DNA of 64,000 nt, from the NCBI GenBank assembly GCA_947452555.1, contig CANGDH010000008.1, positions 45,062 through 109,061 of the forward strand, read 5' to 3'. The stretch is from Bacteroidota bacterium (GTDB lineage: Bacteria > Bacteroidota > Bacteroidia > Chitinophagales > Chitinophagaceae). Shown here one piece after another: positions 27,217 through 36,334 of this stretch. How positions within the stretch are numbered: the first letter of the stretch is position 1; each line of letters opens with the position of its first letter. Position numbers and translations under genes: made by a program. Under the pieces are notes generated by a model. The model ran no database searches. It worked only from the letters and a program-made list of their open reading frames with translations, and was not told the DNA's origin.

Positions 27217-27801
27217 TTATAGTTTTTGATGCTTCTTTAGAGAATCAACAATCTTATTGATATTCTTCATTTCTGTTTTATCAGATACGTTATACATGTC
27301 AGCACCTTTTTTAGTATAAATTGCTAAGGTGCCAGCGGAAGACGCAAGTGCAGTACTCATTGATGCTCCAGGTTGGAAATATTTAACTAATGCAACGTCG
27401 CTAGGAAATATGTCTGCTAAAAAATCTGGATCAGTTGGTTGCTCATCTAAGTATAGTTTTACAGTGGCATCGTCTGAAAATGTTCTTACCCTACCTGAGG
27501 TGATTACATAATTCCCATTCATTCCACGTTCAATATTTAGCCCTGCAAATTTCCCTCTTAAATATTCCAAAATGGTGAAATTAGTTGCAGGAGGTGGGTT
27601 ATTAATTAAATCTAACATTTTCACATTCATTGTATTTTTAAACATACCTCTAGAAGCATACCTTTCATTAACAATTGAAATTGGAGATGGCAGCTTTTTG
27701 TACATAGTCACTTTTCCCAAAGTAGCGCTACTGTCCGTTTGTGAAAAGATCTTCCCCATCAATAAAAAAGCAAATAATGTGAATACGGTTTTAAATTTCA
27801 T
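27217..27801 (-). CDS. Small exported TonB-plug-like protein without barrel
   Basis: 194 residues with a signal peptide (VFTLFAFLLMGKIFSQ). The body has the sequence of a TonB-receptor plug: FTILEYLRGKFAGLNIERG, VKLYLDEQPTDPDFLADIF, then GTLAIYTKKGADM. There is no CarboxypepD_reg domain before it and no barrel after it, and the frame is closed by stops, so it is a stand-alone plug rather than a cut receptor. It heads the minus-strand run that includes the radical SAM gene 33 bases later. Confidence 0.7.
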   Translation of the reverse strand: MKFKTVFTLFAFLLMGKIFSQTDSSATLGKVTMYKKLPSPISIVNERYASRGMFKNTMNVKMLDLINNPPPATNFTILEYLRGKFAGLNIERGMNGNYVITSGRVRTFSDDATVKLYLDEQPTDPDFLADIFPSDVALVKYFQPGASMSTALASSAGTLAIYTKKGADMYNVSDKTEMKNINKIVDSLKKHQKL

Positions 27802-27817
27802 GGTTGTTAATTAATGA

Positions 27818-27825
27818 CAAAATTA
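27818..27825 (-). promoter_or_regulatory. Candidate -7 element for the plug/radical SAM run
   Basis: TAATTTTG on the minus strand matches the Bacteroidota TAnnTTTG consensus exactly and lies 17 bases before the start codon at 27801. No convincing TTTG sits at the expected -33 distance, so this is weak. Confidence 0.35.
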
Positions 27826-27885
27826 GTCTTATTCGATACGAAAATTATGAATAACTTTATTTAATAAAATAGAAACTAAAAAAAA

Positions 27886-29379
27886 ATGATATTTAACTAC
27901 GGTATAGACCACTTAACAGTTGATAAAATATTAAATATTGCTAATGGAACTTTAAAAGCCACCATTAATGAAGCAGCCATTTCAAATGTAAATGAATGTA
28001 GAAGGAAGGTGGAGAAAATGGCAAATTCTAATAAAGCTGTTTATGGAATAAATACGGGCTTTGGTCCATTATGTGATGTGCAAATTTCACCAGCTGAAAC
28101 AAGTAAGCTTCAAGAAAATTTATTAATCACACATGCCGTTGGCGTTGGGAATCCCATTGATAGTAGTTTATCAAAAATTATGATGATTTGTAAAGTGCAC
28201 GCTTTATGTCAAGGTTTTTCAGGTATCCGATTAGAAGTCATTGAGCGTATTTTGTTTTTTATTGAAAACGAATTACTTCCTGTTGTACCAGAACAAGGAT
28301 CAGTTGGTGCTTCAGGCGATTTGGCGCCATTATCCCATTTATTTTTACCCTTAATTGGGGAAGGCGAATTTTGGGTTGGCAATGAAATTATTGATGCGAA
28401 AAAAGTTTTATCCAGTCACGGACTTACGCATTTAAAATTAGAAGCAAAAGAGGGATTAGCGTTAATTAATGGCACTCAATTTATTTTAGCGCATACCATT
28501 ATTGGTTTGAAGAAGATGGAATATTTACTTGATTTAGCAGATGTTACCGGCGCTATGAGTATAGAAGGCTATCAAGGAAGTGCGTCCCCCTTTAAGGAAG
28601 CATTACATAAAATTCGTCCATTCAAAGGAAGCCTAAAAGTGGCGGAAAGAATGAGGATGTTATTGGTAAATTCACAGAATTTGACATCTCATGAAACTTG
28701 TGATCGAGTGCAGGATCCTTATTCAATGCGATGTATTCCGCAGGTGCATGGCGCCTCTAGAAATGCTTATTACCATTTAAATGAATTAGCGGAAATCGAA
28801 ATGAACTCGGTAACCGACAATCCAATTGTATTAAGCGAGACGGAAGCAATTTCAGGTGGAAATTTTCACGGACAACCTTTGGCTATGGCCTTGGATTATA
28901 ATTCAATAGCCGCTTCAGAGTTAGGGAATATTTCAGACAGAAGATGTTATTTATTGATAGAAGGGAAATATGGTCTACCTAGATTATTAACCGAAGCTGG
29001 GGGATTGAATTCTGGTTTTATGATTCCACAATATACCACTGCCGCATTGGTTACAGAAAATAAATCATTGTGCTTCCCTCCTTCTGCCGATAGCATTCCA
29101 ACCTCATTAGGCCAGGAGGATCATGTTTCAATGGGAAGTATTTCTGGTCGTAAATTCAATCAAATTTTAGGCAATATTGAAAAGATATTGGCAATCGAAT
29201 TAATGTATGCTGCACAAGCAATGGAATTTAGACGACCCAATACTTTCTCAACTATTATAGAAAAAAACTTTAAAATCATCAGAGAGAAAGTAGCTAAATT
29301 AGAAGAAGATCGGATTTTAAAAGATGATATATATGCTATGATTACTTTGGTGAAAAATAAATCATTAATTGTTAATTAG
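27886..29379 (+). CDS. hutH: Histidine ammonia-lyase
   Basis: First enzyme of histidine degradation, removing ammonia from histidine to give urocanate. 497 residues, full length. The self-forming MIO cofactor triad is Ala142-Ser143-Gly144 in VGASGDLAPLSH, the same numbering as in well-studied HutH. The catalytic Tyr53 lies in YGINTGFGPL, and downstream QEDHVSMGS and QAMEFRRP are family hallmarks. It is the first of four hut genes on the plus strand, divergent from the plug protein gene. No hut repressor gene is found in the window. Confidence 0.96.
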   Translation: MIFNYGIDHLTVDKILNIANGTLKATINEAAISNVNECRRKVEKMANSNKAVYGINTGFGPLCDVQISPAETSKLQENLLITHAVGVGNPIDSSLSKIMMICKVHALCQGFSGIRLEVIERILFFIENELLPVVPEQGSVGASGDLAPLSHLFLPLIGEGEFWVGNEIIDAKKVLSSHGLTHLKLEAKEGLALINGTQFILAHTIIGLKKMEYLLDLADVTGAMSIEGYQGSASPFKEALHKIRPFKGSLKVAERMRMLLVNSQNLTSHETCDRVQDPYSMRCIPQVHGASRNAYYHLNELAEIEMNSVTDNPIVLSETEAISGGNFHGQPLAMALDYNSIAASELGNISDRRCYLLIEGKYGLPRLLTEAGGLNSGFMIPQYTTAALVTENKSLCFPPSADSIPTSLGQEDHVSMGSISGRKFNQILGNIEKILAIELMYAAQAMEFRRPNTFSTIIEKNFKIIREKVAKLEEDRILKDDIYAMITLVKNKSLIVN

Positions 29380-29414
29380 AAGCTTATATAAATAATTGGC
29401 TAAATAGAAAAAAT

Positions 29415-31412
29415 ATGAACTTTCAAGAACAAATATTACAAGGAATCCCGGCTGAGTTGCCTGCAAAAAAAAGCTACCCAACAGATGCCAATAGTGCTCC
29501 AAAAAGAAAAGATATTTTATCCAAAGACGAGAAATACCTAGCAATTCGCAATGCCTTACGTTATTTCCCAAAACAATGGCATGAAGAACTAGCTATAGAA
29601 TTTGCTCAAGAATTAAAAGCACTTGGTCGTATTTATATGCACCGTTTCAAGCCAGATTATAAAATATACGCAAGATCGATTGATGAATATCCAGCTAAAT
29701 GCAAACAAGCAGCAGCTATTATGTTAATGATGCATAATAATTTAGACCCTGCTGTTGCGCAGCATCCTGAAGAATTAATTACGTATGGAGGTAATGGCGC
29801 TGTGTTCCAAAACTGGGCTCAATACTTGGTGACTATGCAATATTTATCCATTATGACAGAGGAGCAGACATTACATATATATTCTGGTCATCCAATGGGT
29901 TTATTCCCATCGTCCATAAATGCACCAAGAGTTATTGTAACTAATGGCATGATGATCCCTAATTATTCTAAACCAGATGATTGGGAAAAATTTAATGCGC
30001 TCGGAGTAACTCAGTATGGTCAAATGACAGCAGGTTCCTTTATGTATATTGGCCCACAGGGCATTGTACATGGAACTACTATTACTGTTATGAATGCCTT
30101 TAGAAAAATATTATCAAAAGGAGAATCCCCTGCTGGAAAAATATTTTTAACAGCTGGTTTAGGTGGCATGAGTGGCGCGCAACCAAAAGCAGGAAATATA
30201 GCTGGATGTATTTCTATTTGTGCAGAAGTTAATCCTAAAGCAGCAAAGAAACGTTATGAACAAGGTTGGGTTGACGTGTTAATTGATAATATGAATGATT
30301 TAGTAGCTAGCGTAAAACTAGCGAAGGAACATAATAAGATTGTATCTATTGCTTTTATAGGAAATGTGGTGGACGTTTGGGAACGTTTTGATAAAGAAGA
30401 AATATATATCCATGTTGGTTCAGACCAAACTTCATTGCATATACCTTGGACTGGCGGATATTATCCGGTTGACCTTTCTTATGAGGAATCAAATCATTTA
30501 ATAAGAGAAAACGCTGAGCTATTCAAAGCAAACGTGCAAGCCTCCTTACGTCGTCATGCAGCTTCTATAAATAAGCATACTGCAAAAGGAACTTATTTTT
30601 TCGACTATGGAAATGCCTTCTTATTGGAAGCCTCCCGTGCAGGTGCAGATGTAATGGCTGAAAATAAAATAGATTTTAAATATTCATCTTATGTTCAGGA
30701 TATCTTAGGCCCAATGTGTTTTGATTATGGTTTTGGACCTTTCCGCTGGGTATGTACTTCAGGAAAAGCAGAAGACTTGGATAAAACAGATCAGATTGCA
30801 ATGGACGTTTTGCAAAATATGATTGAAAATGCTCCAGAAGAAATTCAATTACAAATGCAAGACAATATTACATGGATAAAAGATGCTAAAAAGAATAAAT
30901 TGGTAGTGGGCTCGCAAGCAAGAATTTTATATGCTGATGCGGAAGGCCGTACCAAAATAGCAGCTGCATTTAATAACGCAATTGCCGCTGGTGAAATTGG
31001 CGCAGTTGTAATAGGAAGAGATCATCATGATGTAAGTGGAACAGATTCACCCTATAGAGAGACCTCCAATATTTATGATGGAAGTAAATTCACAGCAGAC
31101 ATGGCCATTCATAATGTAATTGGAGATAGCTTTAGAGGTGCAACATGGGTTTCAATTCATAATGGAGGAGGTGTTGGATGGGGAGAAGTAATTAATGGAG
31201 GATTCGGCATGCTACTTGATGGAAGTCCAGAAGCAGAAGTCCGTTTAAAAAGTATGTTGTTCTATGATGTAAATAATGGAATTGCCCGACGTAGTTGGGC
31301 ACGTAACGAGGAAGCGTTGTTTGCCATTAAGAGAGAAATGGAACGTACTCCTTCATTGAAAGTTACCATCCCTAGTCTTGTTGATGATTCAATTTTAAAA
31401 AACCTTTTTTAA
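29415..31412 (+). CDS. hutU: Urocanate hydratase, long form
   Basis: Adds water to urocanate to give imidazolonepropionate, using bound NAD+ as an electrophile. The NAD loop GLGGMSGAQPKAGN is at about residues 249-262 and the conserved Cys435 sits in GPMCFDYGFGP. At 665 residues it is about 110 longer than typical proteobacterial HutU (~555), matching the long form also known in eukaryotes; the additional sequence is mostly at the N-terminus. It starts 35 bases after hutH, and its stop overlaps the hutI start by one base (TAATG). Confidence 0.95.
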   Translation: MNFQEQILQGIPAELPAKKSYPTDANSAPKRKDILSKDEKYLAIRNALRYFPKQWHEELAIEFAQELKALGRIYMHRFKPDYKIYARSIDEYPAKCKQAAAIMLMMHNNLDPAVAQHPEELITYGGNGAVFQNWAQYLVTMQYLSIMTEEQTLHIYSGHPMGLFPSSINAPRVIVTNGMMIPNYSKPDDWEKFNALGVTQYGQMTAGSFMYIGPQGIVHGTTITVMNAFRKILSKGESPAGKIFLTAGLGGMSGAQPKAGNIAGCISICAEVNPKAAKKRYEQGWVDVLIDNMNDLVASVKLAKEHNKIVSIAFIGNVVDVWERFDKEEIYIHVGSDQTSLHIPWTGGYYPVDLSYEESNHLIRENAELFKANVQASLRRHAASINKHTAKGTYFFDYGNAFLLEASRAGADVMAENKIDFKYSSYVQDILGPMCFDYGFGPFRWVCTSGKAEDLDKTDQIAMDVLQNMIENAPEEIQLQMQDNITWIKDAKKNKLVVGSQARILYADAEGRTKIAAAFNNAIAAGEIGAVVIGRDHHDVSGTDSPYRETSNIYDGSKFTADMAIHNVIGDSFRGATWVSIHNGGGVGWGEVINGGFGMLLDGSPEAEVRLKSMLFYDVNNGIARRSWARNEEALFAIKREMERTPSLKVTIPSLVDDSILKNLF

Positions 31413-32653
31413 TGCGAATTTTATTTAAGAATATCAAAGAATTAGTGCAGGTTCGTACTGCAAATCTTTCGTTTGTATCTGGAAAAGAAATGAAGGAGTT
31501 GCCAACCATTAAAAATGCATATTTACTAATAGAGAACGATAGGATCGTAGACTTTGGTAGCATGGATGATTGCCCATTGACACAAACAGATGAAATAATA
31601 GATGCTACTGGGAAAATGATACTACCTACTTGGTGTGATTCTCATACACATATTGTATATGCAGGCAATAGAGAAGGAGAATTTGTAGATAGAATAAACG
31701 GAATGAGTTATGAAGAAATAGCAAACAGAGGTGGAGGAATTTTAAACTCAGCTAAAAAATTAAACGAAATTTCAGAGGAAGCACTTTATTTAGAAAGTGA
31801 GGTTCGTGTAAAGGAAGTGATAAACTTAGGAACTGGAGCTGTTGAGATTAAATCAGGATATGGATTGACTGTAGCATCCGAATTAAAAATGCTTCGAGTA
31901 ATTAAAAAATTAAAAGACAATTATCCAATTGAAATCAAAGCAACTTTCTTAGGTGCGCATGCAGTGCCTGCAGATTTTAAAGGCAACAAGGAAGGATATT
32001 TACAAATGCTTATTGATGAACTTATTCCCAAAATAGCAGCAGAAAATTTAGCCGAATATATTGACATATTTTGTGAAACCGGCTATTTTAGCGTTGCTGA
32101 TACAGAACTGATTTTAGAGGCAGGTAAAAAGTATGGCTTGGTTCCTAAAATTCACGTCAATCAGTTTAACGCTATTGGAGGAGTTCAAGCTGGAATTAAA
32201 TTCAATGCTTTGTCTGTTGATCATTTGGAAGAAATGCGTGATGAAGATATTGAAGCGTTGAAAGGAACTAAGACCATGCCAGTTGCCCTGCCAAGTTGCT
32301 CTTATTTTTTAAGCATCCCTTATACACCTGCTAGAAAAATGATAGACGCAGGATTACCATTGGCTTTGGCTACAGATTACAATCCAGGATCAACTCCGTC
32401 TGGCAATATGAATTTTGTAATATCCACTGCTTGTATTAAAATGAAGTTGACTCCAGAAGAAGCTATAAATGCAGCAACCATTAATGGCGCTTACGCTATG
32501 GGATTGGAGAAGGAAGTGGGATCGATTACTATTGGCAAACAAGCTAATTTAATACTTACTAAACCAATTAACTCTTATGCTTTCATTCCTTATTCGTTTG
32601 GATGCAACCAAATTGAGAAAGTATATTTAAAAGGGATTGAAATTAAATATTAA
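31412..32653 (+). CDS. hutI: Imidazolonepropionase
   Basis: Hydrolyses imidazolonepropionate to N-formimidoyl-glutamate. 413 residues with the amidohydrolase metal motif SHTHIVYAGNREGEFVDR, the GLGAHAVP-like stretch TFLGAHAVPADFK, KIHVNQF, VDHLEEM and LATDYNPGS carrying the catalytic Asp. The ATG overlaps the hutU stop codon by one base, so translation is coupled. Cytoplasmic; no signal peptide. Confidence 0.95.
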   Translation: MRILFKNIKELVQVRTANLSFVSGKEMKELPTIKNAYLLIENDRIVDFGSMDDCPLTQTDEIIDATGKMILPTWCDSHTHIVYAGNREGEFVDRINGMSYEEIANRGGGILNSAKKLNEISEEALYLESEVRVKEVINLGTGAVEIKSGYGLTVASELKMLRVIKKLKDNYPIEIKATFLGAHAVPADFKGNKEGYLQMLIDELIPKIAAENLAEYIDIFCETGYFSVADTELILEAGKKYGLVPKIHVNQFNAIGGVQAGIKFNALSVDHLEEMRDEDIEALKGTKTMPVALPSCSYFLSIPYTPARKMIDAGLPLALATDYNPGSTPSGNMNFVISTACIKMKLTPEEAINAATINGAYAMGLEKEVGSITIGKQANLILTKPINSYAFIPYSFGCNQIEKVYLKGIEIKY

Positions 32654-32686
32654 AATGGGAGATGAATTATAATATGTTTTAATACA

Positions 32687-33691
32687 ATGGAAAAAATAAA
32701 AAATAAAATAGCGGAAATAAATGCCGAATATCTACCAGGTCAAGCTGCGCACTGGACAGGAAGAAGTTCTAATCCAGCTATTGGAAAACAATATTGGCAT
32801 CAAGCAATTGAGTTATGGGATATTACCCATTTAAAAAAAGAAGAAGAAATAGCTATTGCGCTAGTTGGATATAAATGTGATGAAGGAGTACGACGAAATT
32901 TAGGCAGAGTTGGGGCAAAGCAAGGTCCTTTAGCACTTAGAGAAAAACTAGCAAAATTACCTCTTCATTTTGATTCAATAAGAGTGGGTGATTTTGGGGA
33001 TATCACTTGCATCGAACATGATATGGAATCTTGTCAAAAAGCTTTTTCAATAATAATAAGCCAGCTTATTTCTCAACATATTTTCACAATTGGTATTGGA
33101 GGAGGACACGATATGGCATATGCTCATTTTATGGGCATTCATGAAGCTGTTAAACATACCGCAAAAAATAAAATAGGGATAATTAATTTTGACGCACATT
33201 TTGATTTAAGGCCAGTTGAAAGCCAACCTAATTCTGGGACCCCATTTAATCAAATAATATCTGAGTTGAAGCAATCAAATGAAACCCTGTCATATTTTGC
33301 AATTGGAATTCAACAACAATCAAATACAATAGCATTGTTTGAGATTGCCCAAAAAGAGCAAGTCGATTTTGTAACTAATTTTGAATGTGATTCATCCGTA
33401 TTAGAAATACAAAATTTACAAAAAAAATTAGCTCCATTTATAGAAGCCAATGACTACTTGTATATAACCATTGACCTAGATGGCTTTTCATCAGCTTTCG
33501 CACCTGGGGTAAGTGCACCTTCCCCATTAGGATTTAATCCAAATTTCATGTTTAAGCTGTTACAGTTTTTGTTTGATACTAAGAAAGTTATTTCCTGTGA
33601 TATAGCTGAGTTAAATCCAACCTTAGACAGTGATAATTTGACAGCAAATTTAGCAGCAAAATTAGTAGACTTTATGGTCTGTATAAAATAA
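32687..33691 (+). CDS. hutG: Formimidoylglutamase
   Basis: Ureohydrolase-family enzyme that splits N-formimidoyl-glutamate into glutamate and formamide, finishing the four-step route. 334 residues. Metal ligands are visible as His141 in GGGHD, Asp169/His171/Asp173 in FDAHFDLRP and the Asp pair in TIDLDGFSSAFAPG. DAHFD and the SAFAPGVSAPSPLGF region separate it from the arginase at 15870-16811. It starts 33 bases after hutI and is followed by a strong terminator. Confidence 0.92.
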   Translation: MEKIKNKIAEINAEYLPGQAAHWTGRSSNPAIGKQYWHQAIELWDITHLKKEEEIAIALVGYKCDEGVRRNLGRVGAKQGPLALREKLAKLPLHFDSIRVGDFGDITCIEHDMESCQKAFSIIISQLISQHIFTIGIGGGHDMAYAHFMGIHEAVKHTAKNKIGIINFDAHFDLRPVESQPNSGTPFNQIISELKQSNETLSYFAIGIQQQSNTIALFEIAQKEQVDFVTNFECDSSVLEIQNLQKKLAPFIEANDYLYITIDLDGFSSAFAPGVSAPSPLGFNPNFMFKLLQFLFDTKKVISCDIAELNPTLDSDNLTANLAAKLVDFMVCIK

Positions 33692-33730
33692 TACAATTTT
33701 TGCTTTTCTTCACATACATTAATATACGCT

Positions 33731-33762
33731 AAAAGACCCTTGCCAAAAAGCAAGGGTCTTTT
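33731..33762. terminator. Bidirectional intrinsic terminator between hutG and the Gfo/Idh gene
   Basis: A perfect 13-bp stem (arms 33731-33743 and 33750-33762) with a 6-base loop; the GC core is GACCCTTGC/GCAAGGGTC and the flanks are A4 on one side and T4 on the other. It lies between convergent genes and can end transcription from both. Confidence 0.9.
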
Positions 33763-33793
33763 AATATCAAGCACATTTTAAGTAAGCAATCTC

Positions 33794-35194
33794 TTATTTC
33801 AACTTCATGTTTATTGGATCCCAGTTTACTATTTTTTTAGTAAGATAACTTTCATTACAAGACAATGCTGGAGCTGCTGCTCTAAATCCAAATTCAGCGT
33901 TTTCAATAACCGGACTTCCTGTTCTGATGGAATCGAAGAAATTAGTAAAATGGTCTAAATGATCATCATATCCTACAGGTGCTTTAAATACTATATCCTC
34001 TTTTGTTTTTCTCTTTCTTTGATCTGCTGTCCATTTTGCATCATAGTCTTTTTGCATTTCGTCCTGCATGCTTTTAGAAAATGTGAAAAGCGAATCATAA
34101 CCACCAAAACCAGGCGCTTCTGGCATTAGGCTATGCTTTAAAGTAATATTATTTCCATTTACTTCTATCACTCCTTCAGAACCAATCAATCTAATTACTT
34201 CTTGTCCACCTGTTCCACTTATAAAATTCACCTGTAAAGTCATTAAAAATGCAGCATGCTCTTTCGTTTTTGGATATTGTAATACACCAGACATAACATC
34301 AGGTAAATTACGACCGTCTTTCCAATAACTAAATTGGCCAGTACTGTAAATATTTTCAGGTCCTTTAGAATTAGTTATTAAATGTGTTCCACTTAATAAA
34401 TGAATAAATAAATCACCTGCTACACCTGTACCTACTTCTTTAAATGCTCTCCACCAGAAGAACTTCTTGGCGTCAAAATTCATTTTTTCAGTAGCTTCTA
34501 TAAAGGTATCCCAATTAGTCGTGGTAGCATTTGCATCCTTAGGGATAGTATATTCCCATGCACCAATGGAGCTTTGTCTATCATAAACCGCATTCACCAT
34601 ATTTAGTTCTCCAATTTCACCTGCAGCTAATAATTCTTTAGCTTTATGATAACCAATACTACTAACTCTTTGGCTACCTACTTGTAATACTTTACCCGAT
34701 TTTTTAGCTGCCTCAATTACTGGATGGCCTTCACTAATTTTAAATACCATTGGTTTTTCACAGTAAACATGTTTCCCTTTTGCTAAAGCGTCCAACGTAA
34801 TGCGAGCATGCCAAACGTCTGTAGTACATATTAAAACTGCGTCTATATCTTTTCTGTCTAATAAATCCTTGTAGTTACTCGTTGTATAAAGTTCTTTGCC
34901 ATATTGCTCTTTTGCATTTTCAAGCCTCCCGGTATATAAATCACAAATACCTGCAAGTTCAACACCTGAAACTTTAAGCGCCGTTCTTAAATCAAAATGT
35001 CCTTGGACACCATAACCAATAACACCAATTCTAATTTTATCATTCGACGAGATTTTTCTGTTATAAGTCAACATGCGTTCTTCTGCCTTAGCACTTGCAG
35101 CTAAAGAAGACAAAGGCGAAGCCGCTGCGAATAAACTGGTCGCTCCAATCTGTTGTAAGAATTTCCTCCTTGAATTTGAATTATCATTTTTCAT
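33794..35194 (-). CDS. Gfo/Idh/MocA family oxidoreductase, Tat-exported
   Basis: 466 residues. A twin-arginine signal (RRKFLQQIGATSLFAA) is followed by a Rossmann fold: RIGVIGYGVQGHF, then the family EKP motif in YCEKPM and the C-terminal Gfo/Idh dimerisation sheet. Exported Gfo/Idh proteins in this phylum often act on sugars or inositols and carry a pre-bound NAD(P). It starts 25 bases after the TolB-like gene and is probably co-transcribed with it. The substrate is not readable. Confidence 0.87.
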   Translation of the reverse strand: MKNDNSNSRRKFLQQIGATSLFAAASPLSSLAASAKAEERMLTYNRKISSNDKIRIGVIGYGVQGHFDLRTALKVSGVELAGICDLYTGRLENAKEQYGKELYTTSNYKDLLDRKDIDAVLICTTDVWHARITLDALAKGKHVYCEKPMVFKISEGHPVIEAAKKSGKVLQVGSQRVSSIGYHKAKELLAAGEIGELNMVNAVYDRQSSIGAWEYTIPKDANATTTNWDTFIEATEKMNFDAKKFFWWRAFKEVGTGVAGDLFIHLLSGTHLITNSKGPENIYSTGQFSYWKDGRNLPDVMSGVLQYPKTKEHAAFLMTLQVNFISGTGGQEVIRLIGSEGVIEVNGNNITLKHSLMPEAPGFGGYDSLFTFSKSMQDEMQKDYDAKWTADQRKRKTKEDIVFKAPVGYDDHLDHFTNFFDSIRTGSPVIENAEFGFRAAAPALSCNESYLTKKIVNWDPINMKLK

Positions 35195-35219
35195 GAAATT
35201 AAATTTTAGTGTTTAAAAA

Positions 35220-36176
35220 TTATTTAACTGAGTAACTAACAAAAGCAATTTTCTTACTATCTGGACTCCAAGAAGGCACATTGATAGTTCCTTGACCTCC
35301 GTAAAATAATGGAGTAAGATCTTTTATCTCTTTGGTCACAGTATTCATTAATCGAAGTTTAACATTTTTACCAAATAAATGACTTTGTTGCTCATCGGAA
35401 GCATAAGCAATATAAACAATCCATTTGTTATCTGGGGAAGGATGTGCAAACCAATTTGAGTTATCGTCAAAAGTTAATTGCTCTGGATGGGAACCATTGG
35501 CAAGCATTCTCCATATTTGCATATGGCCTGTTCTATAAGAATTAAGGTAAATGTATTTTCCGTCTGGAGAATAATCAGGTCCGTCGTCCAAGCCCTCTGT
35601 AGTTGTCAATCGCGTTTCTTTACCACCTTCTATCCCTATTGAATAAATATCATAATTGCCATTACGCTCCGCACAATAAGCAAGGGTTTTGCCGTCTGGC
35701 GTCCATCCATGCCAAAAGGACATCACTTCCGACGTGATTCTTCTTGGTGTACCTCCTTTGATTGGTAGAATATAAATAGCTGATTTATAAGCTTTAGTAG
35801 AAGGATCGGTTGTGTCATTATGACTTACTACCAACCATTTCTTATCTGGAGAAATACCGTGGTCATTATTACAGGTAGTAGCAAAGCCTGTGTTGATAAC
35901 CGCAATACGCTTTGAAGCAAGGTCCAGTTTAAAAAGTTGGCCATAACTGTTTACAATTAAGTAATTGTCTGGATGCCAGTTAGGAGCTTCAAAATGAGCA
36001 TTTATGGTTTTAATAGTGTCAATTTTTCCAGTACTAATTTCAATAGTTTGAATATAACTAGTAGTGTCTGAAAGCGAAGCTGCCATTGAGTTTGCATAAA
36101 TTAGTAAAAACAAAATATTGCAAAAAATTAGCTTAAAAGAAAATTTAGTAACGGGGAATTCATTTACTTTTTTCAT
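35220..36176 (-). CDS. TolB-like beta-propeller protein (PD40 repeats), exported
   Basis: 318 residues with an N-terminal hydrophobic export signal and five PD40-type repeats: [64 protein letters not shown] and [13 protein letters not shown]. This is the WD40-like propeller found in TolB and in the N-domain of DPP-IV-type peptidases; there is no peptidase domain. Such stand-alone propellers often accompany sugar-modifying enzymes. It is divergent from the Nudix regulator across a 158-base gap that holds an inverted repeat. Confidence 0.8.
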   Translation of the reverse strand: MKKVNEFPVTKFSFKLIFCNILFLLIYANSMAASLSDTTSYIQTIEISTGKIDTIKTINAHFEAPNWHPDNYLIVNSYGQLFKLDLASKRIAVINTGFATTCNNDHGISPDKKWLVVSHNDTTDPSTKAYKSAIYILPIKGGTPRRITSEVMSFWHGWTPDGKTLAYCAERNGNYDIYSIGIEGGKETRLTTTEGLDDGPDYSPDGKYIYLNSYRTGHMQIWRMLANGSHPEQLTFDDNSNWFAHPSPDNKWIVYIAYASDEQQSHLFGKNVKLRLMNTVTKEIKDLTPLFYGGQGTINVPSWSPDSKKIAFVSYSVK

Positions 36177-36199
36177 AGGTGTGGTTTTAATCGTTAAAC

Positions 36200-36207
36200 C
36201 AAATATA
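36200..36207 (-). promoter_or_regulatory. Candidate -7 element of the TolB-like/Gfo-Idh operon
   Basis: TATATTTG on the minus strand fits TAnnTTTG exactly. Nineteen bases upstream is TTTA (36227-36230 complement), a three-of-four match to the -33 TTTG, and this falls inside the inverted repeat at 36218-36244. Start codon at 36176 gives a leader of about 17 bases. Confidence 0.45.
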
Positions 36208-36217
36208 ATATTTTATT

Positions 36218-36244
36218 TTTATTATCTAAAAAAAAGATAATAAA
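36218..36244. promoter_or_regulatory. Candidate operator: 10-bp inverted repeat between divergent genes
   Basis: Arms TTTATTATCT (36218-36227) and AGATAATAAA (36235-36244) are perfect complements separated by seven A residues. A third copy of the half-site, in the left-arm orientation, is at 36288-36297, 70 bases from the first. The repeat overlaps the predicted -33 of the TolB-like operon and the third half-site directly abuts the predicted -7 of the regulator gene. It could instead be a weak hairpin, but A/T arms of this length with a third copy suggest a protein site. Confidence 0.55.
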
Positions 36245-36287
36245 CGGTTTTTGAACATATTATTTAACCGATTAGGTCTAAGTTTCC

Positions 36288-36305
36288 TTTATTATCTTAA
36301 TTTTG
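36288..36305 (+). promoter_or_regulatory. Half-site abutting the -7 element of the Nudix regulator gene
   Basis: TTTATTATCT (36288-36297), identical to one arm of the upstream inverted repeat, is followed immediately by TAATTTTG (36298-36305), a perfect -7 match. A protein bound here would block the promoter, so autoregulation is plausible. The gene start is at 36335. Confidence 0.45.
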
Positions 36306-36334
36306 CAGCAACTACTTGAGATAAATAAACAAAT

